Shown: positions 26,176 through 34,762 of the stretch, in pieces
Layout: every line of letters begins with the position of its first letter
How positions within the stretch are numbered: the first letter of the stretch is position 1
Source of the DNA: an uncultured Clostridia bacterium
GTDB lineage: Bacteria; Bacillota; Clostridia; Christensenellales; CAG-314
NCBI GenBank assembly: GCA_934230325.1
Contig: CAKQEP010000005.1
Span: 42,232 to 106,231 of the forward strand
DNA: 64,000 nucleotides
Direction of reading: 5' to 3'
Translations under genes and position numbers: made by a program
Notes under the pieces: generated by a model
What the model was told of the DNA's origin: nothing
Seen by the model: only the letters and a program-made list of their open reading frames with translations
Databases searched by the model: none

Positions 26176-27093
26176 TTAATCGAGGATTTTTATCCCATAA
26201 GCCCTCAACGCTTTTTTGAGATTGTACAAAACGTACTCGGGACTAGGCGCGCCGCCGTCAAACGAGCGAATTTGCTCTTCTGCCGCGTCAAACCTATCTT
26301 GTACGTTTGCCTTTACTTCGTCGCTCAAACCGTCGGTTTTTACTTTTTCCTTAAGTTCGAGAAGTTTGGCAAGAACGGTAAAACCGTTCATTTTTTCGAT
26401 AAATTCAGCCTTTTTGTTGTCGATAGCGGGTATCGTAGAACATTTTTCCAGTTCTGCAAGCGTGTCGGCGTAAACTTTTTCCACTTTTTCCCAGTCGGCT
26501 TTGAGATAGTTTTTTGTCTTGTCGTTTTGATACATTTCTTCGTAAATCATCAAAAACGACTCTTTTTGCGTTTCGCGATACTGCGCGACGGTAATGTATT
26601 TTGCCGTCAAATCCGTTTTGCGGGTGACGACGGTATCAAAATCAAATTTGACGTCGCCGTCGTACCAACCGTCAAAAAGTTTGATGTTTGAATCTGCTCT
26701 CTGCACAAACTTTGCTTTTTGCCCCGCAAGTACGATTTGAACTTCTTTAAAATCGCCGTCATAAAAAGTAACGGTGTTTGCGTCTATTACTTTGACGGTA
26801 AAAGTATCGGATACTGCGCCGTAAGTACAAGTGACTACCTGCTCGCCCGCTTTGTTCTGGTCAAAACCGCTAAAAACGACGTCGGTATGCTTTAAAGTTT
26901 TTTCTTCTTTGCCTCTGCGGTAAACGATAGAAAGTTTTGAAAAGTCAAAATCGTACCCTTTGTACACCGTCGTTTCCGCTGCGGACGCGTCCACCGTCAA
27001 TGTTTCCTCAACGGTGGCGTTGCACGACGCAAAAGTAATAGACGCGACGATACAAACCGCAATCAAAATACAAAATTTTAATATCTTTTTCAT
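26176..27093 (-). CDS. Secreted lipoprotein with bacterial Ig-like and InlB B-repeat-like modules
   Basis: A 305-residue protein with a lipoprotein signal (FASC lipobox, Cys24). After it come an Ig-like group 3 module (KGYDFDFSKLSIVYRRGKE to VSDTFTVKV), a B-repeat-like module (VTFYDGD to LFDGWYDGD and LTAKY) and a helical C-terminal half. Such modules are adhesion or spacer parts. The ATG is one base after the protease stop, so the two secreted lipoproteins are made together; the helical half could contact the protease or its substrate, but nothing shows this directly. Confidence 0.75.
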   Translation of the reverse strand: MKKILKFCILIAVCIVASITFASCNATVEETLTVDASAAETTVYKGYDFDFSKLSIVYRRGKEEKTLKHTDVVFSGFDQNKAGEQVVTCTYGAVSDTFTVKVIDANTVTFYDGDFKEVQIVLAGQKAKFVQRADSNIKLFDGWYDGDVKFDFDTVVTRKTDLTAKYITVAQYRETQKESFLMIYEEMYQNDKTKNYLKADWEKVEKVYADTLAELEKCSTIPAIDNKKAEFIEKMNGFTVLAKLLELKEKVKTDGLSDEVKANVQDRFDAAEEQIRSFDGGAPSPEYVLYNLKKALRAYGIKILD

Positions 27094-27094
27094 G

Positions 27095-30000
27095 TCAGCC
27101 CTCCGCTTTTACCACGCATACCGTACGGTTGAGCGCGTAATCTTCGAGATACAACACGACGTAATCGTTTGCGTAATCTTTGAGCGCGTCGGTAACGTCA
27201 AAACTTAAATCATTGTATTGACCTTTTGCAAAATCGGTCACAGCAATAGTTTTTAACAGCGAACCTACTCTGAGATTGTCGGGGTGCGTGCCGATAGCCT
27301 CGTAAATTTTTACCGCCGCAAGACAGTGGTCGTCTTTGACGCCCGTTTTAAGAATACGCTTTCCGTCTATATAGGACAGTTTAAGCGATTCTTCCTTTAC
27401 TTCCGGCGCGCTGCCGTCTATATAAATATCAAAGGATATGCAATTTGACGGTTCGACTTCTCCGTACTCCAAAGCGGCAGAAACGACAAATTTTAACGTT
27501 TGCCCCGCTTTTACCTTTTGTCTAAAGTTGTTTTTGTCCTTGTAGAAACAGTTGCGCATATCAAAACTAAAGTTTAACGTCAACTCCTTGCGACCTGTTT
27601 CATCCAAGTAGTAAATTTTTGAAACGCCGATTGTTCCGCTTGCGGCAGAGTCGTAAACGTATTTGCACACTACTTCGTCTTGCTCGGTCAGCAAGTATAC
27701 GCCCAACGACGGAACGGTGCGCAACAAAGGCAAGGTAACGCTTGTCAAAACGTACATACCGTTACCGTTTACGCTCAAAGCGCATTTTGCGTAATCCGCC
27801 GCCGCTTCCTCGTCGTAAGCGTTTTTGCCCACTTCGTATTCGACGTTGCCGGATTTTGCTACAAGACCAAACTTTGAGTTGACGTTTTTGCCGCCGTTTA
27901 AAAACTCCGTTTCGAAACACGGCACTTTTGTCCAGTCGCCATAAAAGGACAAAAACGGTATGCTCAACGTTTCGTCATCGGCAGTAAGTACGAGAAATCC
28001 TTCTACGTATATGCCGTTTTGGTACAAATCGAGATATTCCTTTGCGCTGTCGGTCAACTCTACAACCGCCTTGACTCTGTTTGCGGTGTCTTTGTTGCCG
28101 TCCGATATTACGGTGTTGCCGCTTTTTCCGTCAACGGTGTAAATGACGTTACAATCGAGATTTTTCATGTATTGCGTCATAACTAAACCGTCCGCCGATA
28201 TTTGCGGCGCGGAAACTATCACGCTTACGGTATACTTTTTTGCGCCGTTATCCTTTAAAACCGCGTCCAAAGTATACTTGCCTCTTTTGAGTTTGTCGTC
28301 GCCCAACTCTAATTTGGATTGCCCGCCCTCAAAGGAAACAAGGTAACCGCCCGCATTTATCGTGTCGGTGACGTTGGCAATGCCCGCGCCTTGCTTGCGT
28401 ACCGATACGATGTTGCCGTTTGCTCCGTAAACTACGTCGCTACTGCTCATCATTTTGTTTTTTATTACGTCGCAAAGTTGAAAATCGCTCAATTCGCCGC
28501 ATTTTCCGTCGGTTTTTAAATATTGTTTGAGTATCGTCGCAATACCTGCGGCGTTGGGCGCAGCCATACTCGTGCCGGATTTGTATCCGTATTTGTCGGA
28601 ATAAACCGCGCTGTAAACGTTGCCGCCGTACGCGGATATTTCCGGCTTGATGGATAAATCCGTACCAGAACCCCAAGAAGAAAAGTTTGACGCGTCGTTG
28701 TAAACAAAATCTTTGCTTATCTTTACTTTTCCGCTTGTTGCGACGGTTTGCGACATCGGCTCGGGAAGTATAAACATCGGCGCGCTCCAAGAATTTGCGT
28801 TGATTGTTTCTGTGTCCCCTTTGTAGGTTGAAGCGGCAACGATAACGCCTATTGCGCCTTTACTTGCCGCCGTAAGGTTTACGTCTTTGTAAGATATTTC
28901 GTCGGTTTTTTTGACTACCGCGATTTTGCCCGTGACGTCTATTCCTTCGTAATCTTCCTGTGCGCCCTTGTTTATCAGCACGTAATCAAAAGTATCGCCG
29001 CCGTATTGCGTGGATAATTTGGTTATGCTGCTTTTGCTGTAAGCCAAAGACCTGTATTTAAAAGTTTTGCCGTCGATGACGAGATAATCGGAAGTGTTTG
29101 CGTTTATGCTTGCAATGGAAAAACACTGCGCAAAAGTGCTATAAGCGGATACTACGCCGTTGTCGGGATACCTTGAAGCGACTGCGTTTAAATCCGTTTT
29201 GTACCAACTGTCAAACTGATTGCCCGCAGAACAGCAAACTACCACGCCCGCATTAAAAAGCGCGGTAAAGGTTTTTGAGATTACGTCGAATATATCGCCG
29301 TAAATCGCGCTCAAACCGCAAGGAATTCCAAGACTCATATTAACGACGTCGACGCCCAAAACAAGGCAATCTTCCAGCGCGTACTGCAACGTGTTCCAAC
29401 CTCCGCTGCTTGTTTGGCTAAAAACTTTCATAACGGCAATCTGGCAGTTTGGCGCAACGCCCACCATTTTGTCGAAATTTGCGGCTATTATGCCCGTCAC
29501 GTGCGTGCCGTGATCCGACGTCGGAGAAACGTCGTCGTCGTTTTCCGCATAGTCAAACGCAAAAGGAATCTTGCCCGTTTTGTACAATTTTCCCCTTGCG
29601 TGCAAGTGTTTTGTCATAGAAAGAACCATTTCGTCCGACAATTTTTGAGTCGCTTTTTCGGGTTCGGTTTTAAAAGCCGCGTGCGAAATCGCAAGTCCCG
29701 TGTCAAGCACCGCCACCAACATATTTTCTCCTTGATAATCGGTAACGTTTTTGTAAACTCCTTTGTTGTTTTGCGCGTATTCGACGTCTTTTAACGCAAT
29801 TTCCGTTTCCGCCGCCAAACTCTCCGCCGACTCGTCCTCGTGCGTCGTAAACTGAACGTCAAGACACGACCGAGTACCTGTAAACATCGCAACGGACGGA
29901 ACGGCGGCATAGTCCATAACTACGCTCACCCCTACGCCGAGCGTTTTAAACTCGTCGGTTACGCTCAATCCCAAAACGGAAAGTTTGCCCTTGAGTTGCT

Positions 30001-30280
30001 CCAACTTTTTGCTTGTTTCCGACTCTGCTTTTGCGCCTTCGTCGGTATCGAGCCATTGCGCAAAACCCGCCGCGCTTCCGCTTTCCGCATAAATTTCCGC
30101 CAAACTCTTTTCCTGAAGATAAAAGTACGCTTTGCCGCTACCGCTCGCGTCATAAACGGAAACTCCGTCGTTTGGGCTAATAGGTTTTGTTGCGTCGGAA
30201 AAAGACGAGCCTATGCCGCAACAACCGACAAGCGCATACGCCAAAAGCGTTAATATTGCAAAAAATCTGATGCGTTTCAT
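27095..30280 (-). CDS. Cell-surface subtilisin-like serine protease (S8), lipoprotein
   Basis: A 1061-residue subtilase with a lipobox (LVGC, Cys20). Catalytic residues are Asp193 (VAVLDTGL), His257 (DHGTHVTG) and Ser571 (SGTSMAAPNAAG), with oxyanion Asn353 (SAGN). A PA domain is inserted at about 395-525, and beta-rich fibronectin-like domains follow, as in C5a peptidase and lactocepin relatives. There is no LPxTG motif; the lipid anchor replaces it. It is the first gene of a two-gene operon. Its role is probably to degrade proteins or peptides at the cell surface. Confidence 0.92.
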   Translation of the reverse strand: MKRIRFFAILTLLAYALVGCCGIGSSFSDATKPISPNDGVSVYDASGSGKAYFYLQEKSLAEIYAESGSAAGFAQWLDTDEGAKAESETSKKLEQLKGKLSVLGLSVTDEFKTLGVGVSVVMDYAAVPSVAMFTGTRSCLDVQFTTHEDESAESLAAETEIALKDVEYAQNNKGVYKNVTDYQGENMLVAVLDTGLAISHAAFKTEPEKATQKLSDEMVLSMTKHLHARGKLYKTGKIPFAFDYAENDDDVSPTSDHGTHVTGIIAANFDKMVGVAPNCQIAVMKVFSQTSSGGWNTLQYALEDCLVLGVDVVNMSLGIPCGLSAIYGDIFDVISKTFTALFNAGVVVCCSAGNQFDSWYKTDLNAVASRYPDNGVVSAYSTFAQCFSIASINANTSDYLVIDGKTFKYRSLAYSKSSITKLSTQYGGDTFDYVLINKGAQEDYEGIDVTGKIAVVKKTDEISYKDVNLTAASKGAIGVIVAASTYKGDTETINANSWSAPMFILPEPMSQTVATSGKVKISKDFVYNDASNFSSWGSGTDLSIKPEISAYGGNVYSAVYSDKYGYKSGTSMAAPNAAGIATILKQYLKTDGKCGELSDFQLCDVIKNKMMSSSDVVYGANGNIVSVRKQGAGIANVTDTINAGGYLVSFEGGQSKLELGDDKLKRGKYTLDAVLKDNGAKKYTVSVIVSAPQISADGLVMTQYMKNLDCNVIYTVDGKSGNTVISDGNKDTANRVKAVVELTDSAKEYLDLYQNGIYVEGFLVLTADDETLSIPFLSFYGDWTKVPCFETEFLNGGKNVNSKFGLVAKSGNVEYEVGKNAYDEEAAADYAKCALSVNGNGMYVLTSVTLPLLRTVPSLGVYLLTEQDEVVCKYVYDSAASGTIGVSKIYYLDETGRKELTLNFSFDMRNCFYKDKNNFRQKVKAGQTLKFVVSAALEYGEVEPSNCISFDIYIDGSAPEVKEESLKLSYIDGKRILKTGVKDDHCLAAVKIYEAIGTHPDNLRVGSLLKTIAVTDFAKGQYNDLSFDVTDALKDYANDYVVLYLEDYALNRTVCVVKAEG

Positions 30281-30427
30281 TTATTGACTCCTATTAAATT
30301 ATCCGTTTGGCAAATTTAACGAATATATACGTAATACGGAAAAAATAAACATAGATAAACGGCAAAGCGAGCATATTAAAAACCCGTCAATGCCGATATC
30401 TTTTGAGTAAGGTCGTTTATGCCGCCG

Positions 30428-30447
30428 CTATCCGTATTTGCGGATAG
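30428..30447. other. Hairpin upstream of the protease operon and downstream of DegV
   Basis: Seven-base stem CTATCCG/CGGATAG with a six-base loop. No T-run follows on either strand. It lies 38 bases past the DegV stop and may stabilise that mRNA end. The remainder of 30281-30485 shows no gene. Confidence 0.4.
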
Positions 30448-30485
30448 TATTTGTCAACGGCAAAAACGACGTTGCGTTTTTTAAG

Positions 30486-31379
30486 TTATTGCGGGCGTTG
30501 CTCCTTGCTGACAAATACAAAAGCTGCCGCGCAAGGTCCGACGTGACAGGCGATTGTCGGTCCCATCAAACGTATTTCCGGCTTTAAACCGAACTTTTCT
30601 TCAAATTTGCGAGCGATTTCTTCTGCAAATCTTTCGTTGCCCGTATGCACCACTATCGGGTATGCGTCGGGCTTGTCAAGGGTAAACTCCGCCGCGTCGT
30701 TTATTATCGACTTTAAACACTTTATCTTGCCTATTACCTTTTTTACGACTTTGAGCCTGCCTTCCCTGTCAAAAGATATGACTATTCTCAAATTGAGCAT
30801 AGTACCGATAGCCGCCGCCGCACCGCTAACTCTCCCGCCCCGCTTTAAGTGGTCGAGATCGCTCACTACGACAAAGTGCTGTATGCGATGCTTTACGTCT
30901 TCTACAACACTAAACGCTTTTTCCATCGTCGCTCCCTCATCGCGAAGTTTGGCTGCCATTCTTACCAAAATGCCCTGACCTACCGTCGTCGTGTGGCTCT
31001 CCACTACTTTGAGATTGAAGTCGGGATAGGTCTTTTTGAGCATTTCTGCCGCTTCGTACGCGTTGTCCATAGTGTTGGCAAGTCCGTAACTAATGGTAAA
31101 ATGCAAAACGTTTTTGTGCCCCGCTTTTATCAGACTCTCAAAGTACTCCTTGTGAATCTCCGTGTTGTTTTTGGACGTGTACACTTTGGCGTTTCTGTCT
31201 TTGAGCAACTCGTAAAAATCAAGATACTCTTGCTCCGTTTTAAAGTTGTCTTTTAAAAACGATGTCTTGCCGTCCTTTTCTATCGTTATCGTCAGAGGTA
31301 AAAAACCGCAATTTAATCGCTCGATTTCATCGGCAAACAAGTCCGCTGTGCTGTCTGTTGATAAAAAAAAGTCGTTCAT
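30486..31379 (-). CDS. DegV-family fatty-acid-binding protein
   Basis: A 297-residue DegV protein: FLSTDSTADLF start, YTSKNN, HFTISYGLANTMDNA, and VVSDLDHLKRGGRVSG, with a GPTIACHVGPCAAAFVF C-terminus. Relatives (FakB) bind fatty acids and present them to the kinase FakA; no FakA gene is in the window. ATG at 31379 follows AAGGAG; the upstream extension is not needed. Confidence 0.92.
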   Translation of the reverse strand: MNDFFLSTDSTADLFADEIERLNCGFLPLTITIEKDGKTSFLKDNFKTEQEYLDFYELLKDRNAKVYTSKNNTEIHKEYFESLIKAGHKNVLHFTISYGLANTMDNAYEAAEMLKKTYPDFNLKVVESHTTTVGQGILVRMAAKLRDEGATMEKAFSVVEDVKHRIQHFVVVSDLDHLKRGGRVSGAAAAIGTMLNLRIVISFDREGRLKVVKKVIGKIKCLKSIINDAAEFTLDKPDAYPIVVHTGNERFAEEIARKFEEKFGLKPEIRLMGPTIACHVGPCAAAFVFVSKEQRPQ

Positions 31380-31411
31380 ATTTCTCCTTGTACGGCTGTG
31401 CCGTTTATTTG

Positions 31412-31440
31412 ATATTAACACAATAAATAAATTTTTTCAA
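31412..31440 (-). promoter_or_regulatory. Promoter of the DegV gene
   Basis: TTGAAA, 17-base spacer, TAATAT on the minus strand, divergent from the tRNA promoter. Confidence 0.75.
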
Positions 31441-31459
31441 TTATTTGCATAAAATTCCT

Positions 31460-31488
31460 TGATTTTTTTTGGTTTATTTGTTATTATC
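31460..31488 (+). promoter_or_regulatory. Promoter of the tRNA-Gly/Cys/Leu cluster
   Basis: TTGATT, 17-base spacer, TATTAT on the plus strand, about 70 bases ahead of tRNA-Gly. Confidence 0.7.
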
Positions 31489-31556
31489 TATAGGCTTGAT
31501 GCGAACAACTCCTATTTTGTCCCGTATCAACGTTAAAATTTTTGACAAAACTATCT

Positions 31557-31631
31557 GCGGGAGTGGCTCAGTGGTAGAGCGCTGCCTTGCCAAGGCAGAT
31601 ATCGCGGGTTCGAATCCCGTCTCCCGCTCCA
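31557..31631 (+). tRNA. tRNA-Gly (anticodon GCC), CCA encoded
   Basis: Cloverleaf with acceptor GCGGGAG/CTCCCGC, anticodon stem CTGCC/GGCAG with loop TTGCCAA, and T arm GCGGGTTCGAATCCCGT. The CCA end is in the DNA. Confidence 0.97.
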
Positions 31632-31659
31632 CTTTGTCGAAAAAGTTTTAATGTAACAC

Positions 31660-31733
31660 GGCGCCATGGCCAAGCGGTAAGGCAAAGGTCTGCAAAACCT
31701 ATATCCCCAGTTCGATTCTGGGTGGCGCCTCCA
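31660..31733 (+). tRNA. tRNA-Cys (anticodon GCA), CCA encoded
   Basis: Acceptor GGCGCCA/TGGCGCC, anticodon loop CTGCAAA giving GCA, T arm CCCAGTTCGATTCTGGG, and a genomic CCA. Second gene of the cluster. Confidence 0.97.
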
Positions 31734-31742
31734 TTAAAACTT

Positions 31743-31829
31743 GCCGATGTGGCGGAATCGGCAGACGCAAGGGACTTAAAATCCCTCGGGGGAAACTTCG
31801 TATCGGTTCAAGTCCGATCATCGGCACCA
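31743..31829 (+). tRNA. tRNA-Leu (anticodon TAA), CCA encoded
   Basis: Acceptor GCCGATG/CATCGGC, anticodon loop CTTAAAA giving TAA, a long variable arm as in class II tRNAs, and a genomic CCA. Confidence 0.97.
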
Positions 31830-31832
31830 ACA

Positions 31833-31872
31833 AAAACTCAGTTACGCCTTTGTGTTGACTGAGTTTTGTTTT
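31833..31872 (+). terminator. Terminator of the tRNA cluster
   Basis: Ten-base stem AAAACTCAGT/ACTGAGTTTT with a 15-base loop and a T-rich tail (GTTTTAAT), directly after tRNA-Leu. The downstream nuclease-like gene has its ribosome site 30 bases later and may be expressed by read-through. Confidence 0.8.
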
Positions 31873-31911
31873 AATATTTGTTTTTTATCAAATACTAAAG
31901 GAGAAAGTGTA

Positions 31912-32973
31912 ATGATAGGCTCGATAACTACGCAAGAGATTTGGAACAATATAGTTGACTTATACAACACACATAAAAATGCCGAAGAAAGTGCGCTTCA
32001 ATTTCTTTGGTGCGACATTTTTGCGGAGTATTTCGGGTACAGTAGACTAAACAACGAAATTGATAGCCACAGAACAATTCAAATAGGTTCCTACGAAAGA
32101 GCCATTCCTGACATAATATTAAAAAATAAAGAGCAAGACTTATTTGTTGTTGAATTAAAAAAGCATAACTTTACTTTTTCTATCAATATGCAACAACAAC
32201 TTTTTAGTTACCTAAAGCAAACGAGAATAACTACAGGCGTTTTGATTTGCGACAAAATTTATATCTACGATTTTGATTACCATACAGCCGATGACCAACA
32301 AAAAAAAGCGGTTATTGATTTCTATAAAGATAACGAGGACGGTAATAAGTTTGTTGAAATGTTTTTAAAAACAACTTTTTCTAAAGAAAGTGTAGTTGCT
32401 TTTATTAGAGAAAAGATTGCATTGCAAAACGACATTCAAAAGATAAAACAAAGTTTAAGTAGAGAATTGATTTTTGATTTGCTTAAACAACACTTTTACG
32501 CTACTTATCCTCAAAATATTGTAGATAATACGTTGGCAAACTACAACATAGCGATAATCAAGCTATCTCCACCTAATCCGACGCCGTTTCCTCCACCTAA
32601 TCCGACGCCGTTTCCTTCGCCTGATCCGACGTTTAAATATACCGCAATAGATTTTTGTAGAAAAAACGGCTTTAGGGATATGGAAAGCTTCAATACTACA
32701 TATGCTACATTAGGTCAAACTAGCGTTGACTATCCCGCAAACGTATCACCGAATCATTTAACCAAAGACTGGTATATTGTTTTAAACGACACCAAGCATC
32801 GCAGATATTATGTGTTGAAAGTACCGCCAAATTCGCTACGCAAAGAACAATTCAAAAAAAGACCTGACAATGGTAAACTCATCATTTATATCAAATACAA
32901 TGATTATAGTTTTACTGACCATCGCTCTGGCATTCCTTTTAAACCTTACTTTGTTAAGTACTTAGAATATTAA
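31912..32973 (+). CDS. PD-(D/E)XK nuclease-like protein with proline-rich linker (HsdR N-terminal type)
   Basis: A 353-residue protein. Residues about 1-160 resemble the type I restriction HsdR N-terminal nuclease domain: SALQFLWCDIFAEYFGY, then RAIPDIILKNKEQDLFVVELKK, the PD...ExK active site. After a helical part comes the linker PPNPTPFPPPNPTPFPSP, built on a repeated PNPTPF, then an unrecognised C-terminal domain of about 110 residues rich in Tyr and Lys. AAGGAG precedes ATG 31912. The gene is AT-rich, isolated, lies between tRNA genes, and has no methylase or motor partner. A defence role is inference. Confidence 0.65.
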   Translation: MIGSITTQEIWNNIVDLYNTHKNAEESALQFLWCDIFAEYFGYSRLNNEIDSHRTIQIGSYERAIPDIILKNKEQDLFVVELKKHNFTFSINMQQQLFSYLKQTRITTGVLICDKIYIYDFDYHTADDQQKKAVIDFYKDNEDGNKFVEMFLKTTFSKESVVAFIREKIALQNDIQKIKQSLSRELIFDLLKQHFYATYPQNIVDNTLANYNIAIIKLSPPNPTPFPPPNPTPFPSPDPTFKYTAIDFCRKNGFRDMESFNTTYATLGQTSVDYPANVSPNHLTKDWYIVLNDTKHRRYYVLKVPPNSLRKEQFKKRPDNGKLIIYIKYNDYSFTDHRSGIPFKPYFVKYLEY

Positions 32974-32994
32974 ACATAGTACATACCCCAAAAT

Positions 32995-33033
32995 AACATC
33001 AGGCTGTCAACACAGTCAACCTGATGTTTTTTT
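32995..33033 (+). terminator. Terminator of the nuclease-like gene
   Basis: Nine-base stem AACATCAGG/CCTGATGTT, with an inner CTGT/ACAG pair in the loop and a run of T after it. Confidence 0.9.
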
Positions 33034-33209
33034 GAATAATTATAGTGAGTGTTATTTCTTAAGTTAAGTTCCAACAAGATTACTTAAGTTTTGTGACACG
33101 GCAAATTTTATTATTACTGTTTTTTTGTGTGTAATACAGCGATAATTATGATTTATACTTTCTTAGATACGTCGGCATAAAAAAAATATAAAAAATATTA
33201 TTTAAACGC

Positions 33210-33238
33210 TTGATAAAATTTAACATTTGTGCTAATAT
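33210..33238 (+). promoter_or_regulatory. Promoter of tRNA-Leu(CAA)
   Basis: TTGATA, 17-base spacer, TAATAT, 23 bases ahead of the tRNA. The stretch 33034-33209 is AT-rich and holds no gene I can support. Confidence 0.7.
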
Positions 33239-33261
33239 AATCAAGCATTAAACATTAAGTT

Positions 33262-33347
33262 GCCGAAGTGGTGGAATGGCAGACGCGACGGACTCAAAAT
33301 CCGTTGTTGGCAACAACGTGCGGGTTCAAGTCCCGCCTTCGGCACCA
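33262..33347 (+). tRNA. tRNA-Leu (anticodon CAA), CCA encoded
   Basis: Acceptor GCCGAAG/CTTCGGC, anticodon loop CTCAAAA giving CAA, a long variable arm (GTTGTTGGCAACAAC), T arm CGGGTTCAAGTCCCG and genomic CCA. Confidence 0.97.
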
Positions 33348-33371
33348 GCGTCGCGGTAAAGCGATTTATGC

Positions 33372-33399
33372 AAAAGACTGTCCTTTGGACGGTCTTTTT
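33372..33399 (+). terminator. Terminator of tRNA-Leu(CAA)
   Basis: Stem AAAGACTGTCC/GGACGGTCTTT (one T-G pair) with a three-base loop followed by TTTTT. A further hairpin CCCAAAAAGTT/AACTTTTTGGG lies at about 33424-33450. Confidence 0.85.
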
Positions 33400-33483
33400 G
33401 CTTTTGCGCTTGCCGCTCCTTTTCCCAAAAAGTTTTACAACTTTTTGGGTTCCCGTTTTTAACGCTTTGTAGTCGGCACACAA

Positions 33484-33511
33484 AAAAGACTTGCTCGTTG
33501 GCAAGTCTTTT
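33484..33511. terminator. Bidirectional terminator
   Basis: Eleven-base stem AAAAGACTTGC/GCAAGTCTTTT with a six-base loop, T-runs on both strands. It separates the tRNA from the convergent unknown gene at 33551. Confidence 0.88.
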
Positions 33512-33550
33512 TTTTGTTTTTTAGTTGATTTTTTATTTTGCGTATGCTAT

Positions 33551-34486
33551 TTATTGCTGTAGTTTTAAAAGGAAGGCATCACGCAAAGTGAAATTGTCTG
33601 CGATTCTTATCATATTGTTTTCTTCGCCAAAATATCCGTTAAAATAAAACCTTACCGTTTTGAGATTGTAATCTTTGTCGATAAGTAACGTTTCGTATAT
33701 GTCTATCATCATTTTTTGCGAATTGCAAACAGAACCTTTCCGCTCCAAACTGCCGTAAACAACGTCAAGACCTTCGGGTTTTCTTGCTATCAATATTTCG
33801 CCCTCATTGCCCTCCATTTCGGGAATTGTCTGTATCGCTGCGGAAGCATCTAAATATACTCTTTTGCCGACCGAACCCATAGGCGTTTCTGCGTTAAATC
33901 CAACGCCTTCATATTTTGCTTCGGTTTTAGGTAATTCTTTCAACTTTTTAAATATGTACCTTGCAAAATCACAGTACGCCAACGATAAGTTTAATGCGTC
34001 GGTATTCAACCCCTTCATGAGATGGTAGGACGCTTTTACATAATCTCCGTCATAAGCATATGCCGTGCCGAGCAATATCTGCCACTCTGCGTACTTCTTT
34101 ATCCATTCGACAAAATTGTCCCACTCAGGCGTTTGACTTATCTCGATTACGTTCTTTCCCTTACTTGGACGTTTTGTTTCGTATACTTTTATTGCATCTC
34201 TACTAATTTTTATCGCGCGTTTAACGTCCCTTTTAAGCCCTTGATTTTCCGCATTGCCGAATATTAGCGAAAAAGTAAGCATTTCGGCTTTTGTACCATA
34301 CTCTTTGATTGTGTCTTCGTCATCTTCAAAATCAATAAAAGGCATGGTATGCGGGCTGAACCACGCAAACACCCTCATATGACGTTTAAAATTTATTTCG
34401 TTCATATCATCTCTGCGAAGTGCCCTTTGCAAATTAGGATCTTGAATAAATTTTAAAAGTTCGTCCGGCATTTTTGTTTTGTCCAT
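33551..34486 (-). CDS. Unknown cytoplasmic protein
   Basis: I do not recognise this 311-residue protein. It has no signal peptide or membrane helix. The middle (about 120-185) is helical and TPR-like in character (YAEWQILLGTAYAYDGDYVKASYHLMKG), and the C-terminal third looks alpha/beta with the strand VRFYFNGYFGEENNMIRIADN. It is a single gene between a strong promoter and a bidirectional terminator. GGAGG lies eight bases ahead of the ATG. Confidence 0.7.
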   Translation of the reverse strand: MDKTKMPDELLKFIQDPNLQRALRRDDMNEINFKRHMRVFAWFSPHTMPFIDFEDDEDTIKEYGTKAEMLTFSLIFGNAENQGLKRDVKRAIKISRDAIKVYETKRPSKGKNVIEISQTPEWDNFVEWIKKYAEWQILLGTAYAYDGDYVKASYHLMKGLNTDALNLSLAYCDFARYIFKKLKELPKTEAKYEGVGFNAETPMGSVGKRVYLDASAAIQTIPEMEGNEGEILIARKPEGLDVVYGSLERKGSVCNSQKMMIDIYETLLIDKDYNLKTVRFYFNGYFGEENNMIRIADNFTLRDAFLLKLQQ

Positions 34487-34529
34487 CGTTGTTTCCTCCT
34501 ATACCTCTTTTTTACGTACTCGACGTTAT

Positions 34530-34559
34530 ATTATAATTATACCATATAGAAAGTACCAA
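34530..34559 (-). promoter_or_regulatory. Promoter of the unknown gene at 33551
   Basis: TTGGTA, 18-base spacer, TATAAT on the minus strand; a second TATAAT lies immediately upstream of the first. About 40 bases of leader follow. Confidence 0.7.
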
Positions 34560-34762
34560 AACTCACCACTTTAACAGGTCTTTTGTTAAATCGTCAACAA
34601 AAAATCAATAAAAATCGCTATGACCATATCAAAAATATAAAAAATCATTCTATTTGTCTTGTTACGCAAAATGCAACCGTAATAACGGTTGCATTTTGTT
34701 TTCGTTGGCTTATGTGATTTTACAATTGTGTTGTGCGCTGTCAATATAAAATATTTTGTTTG

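Noticed and set aside
31557..33347. Integrated element at the tRNA cluster
   Set aside because: No integrase, no repeated tRNA 3' end serving as attachment site; the two tRNA-Leu genes differ in anticodon and arms. Only the AT-rich nuclease gene suggests transfer.
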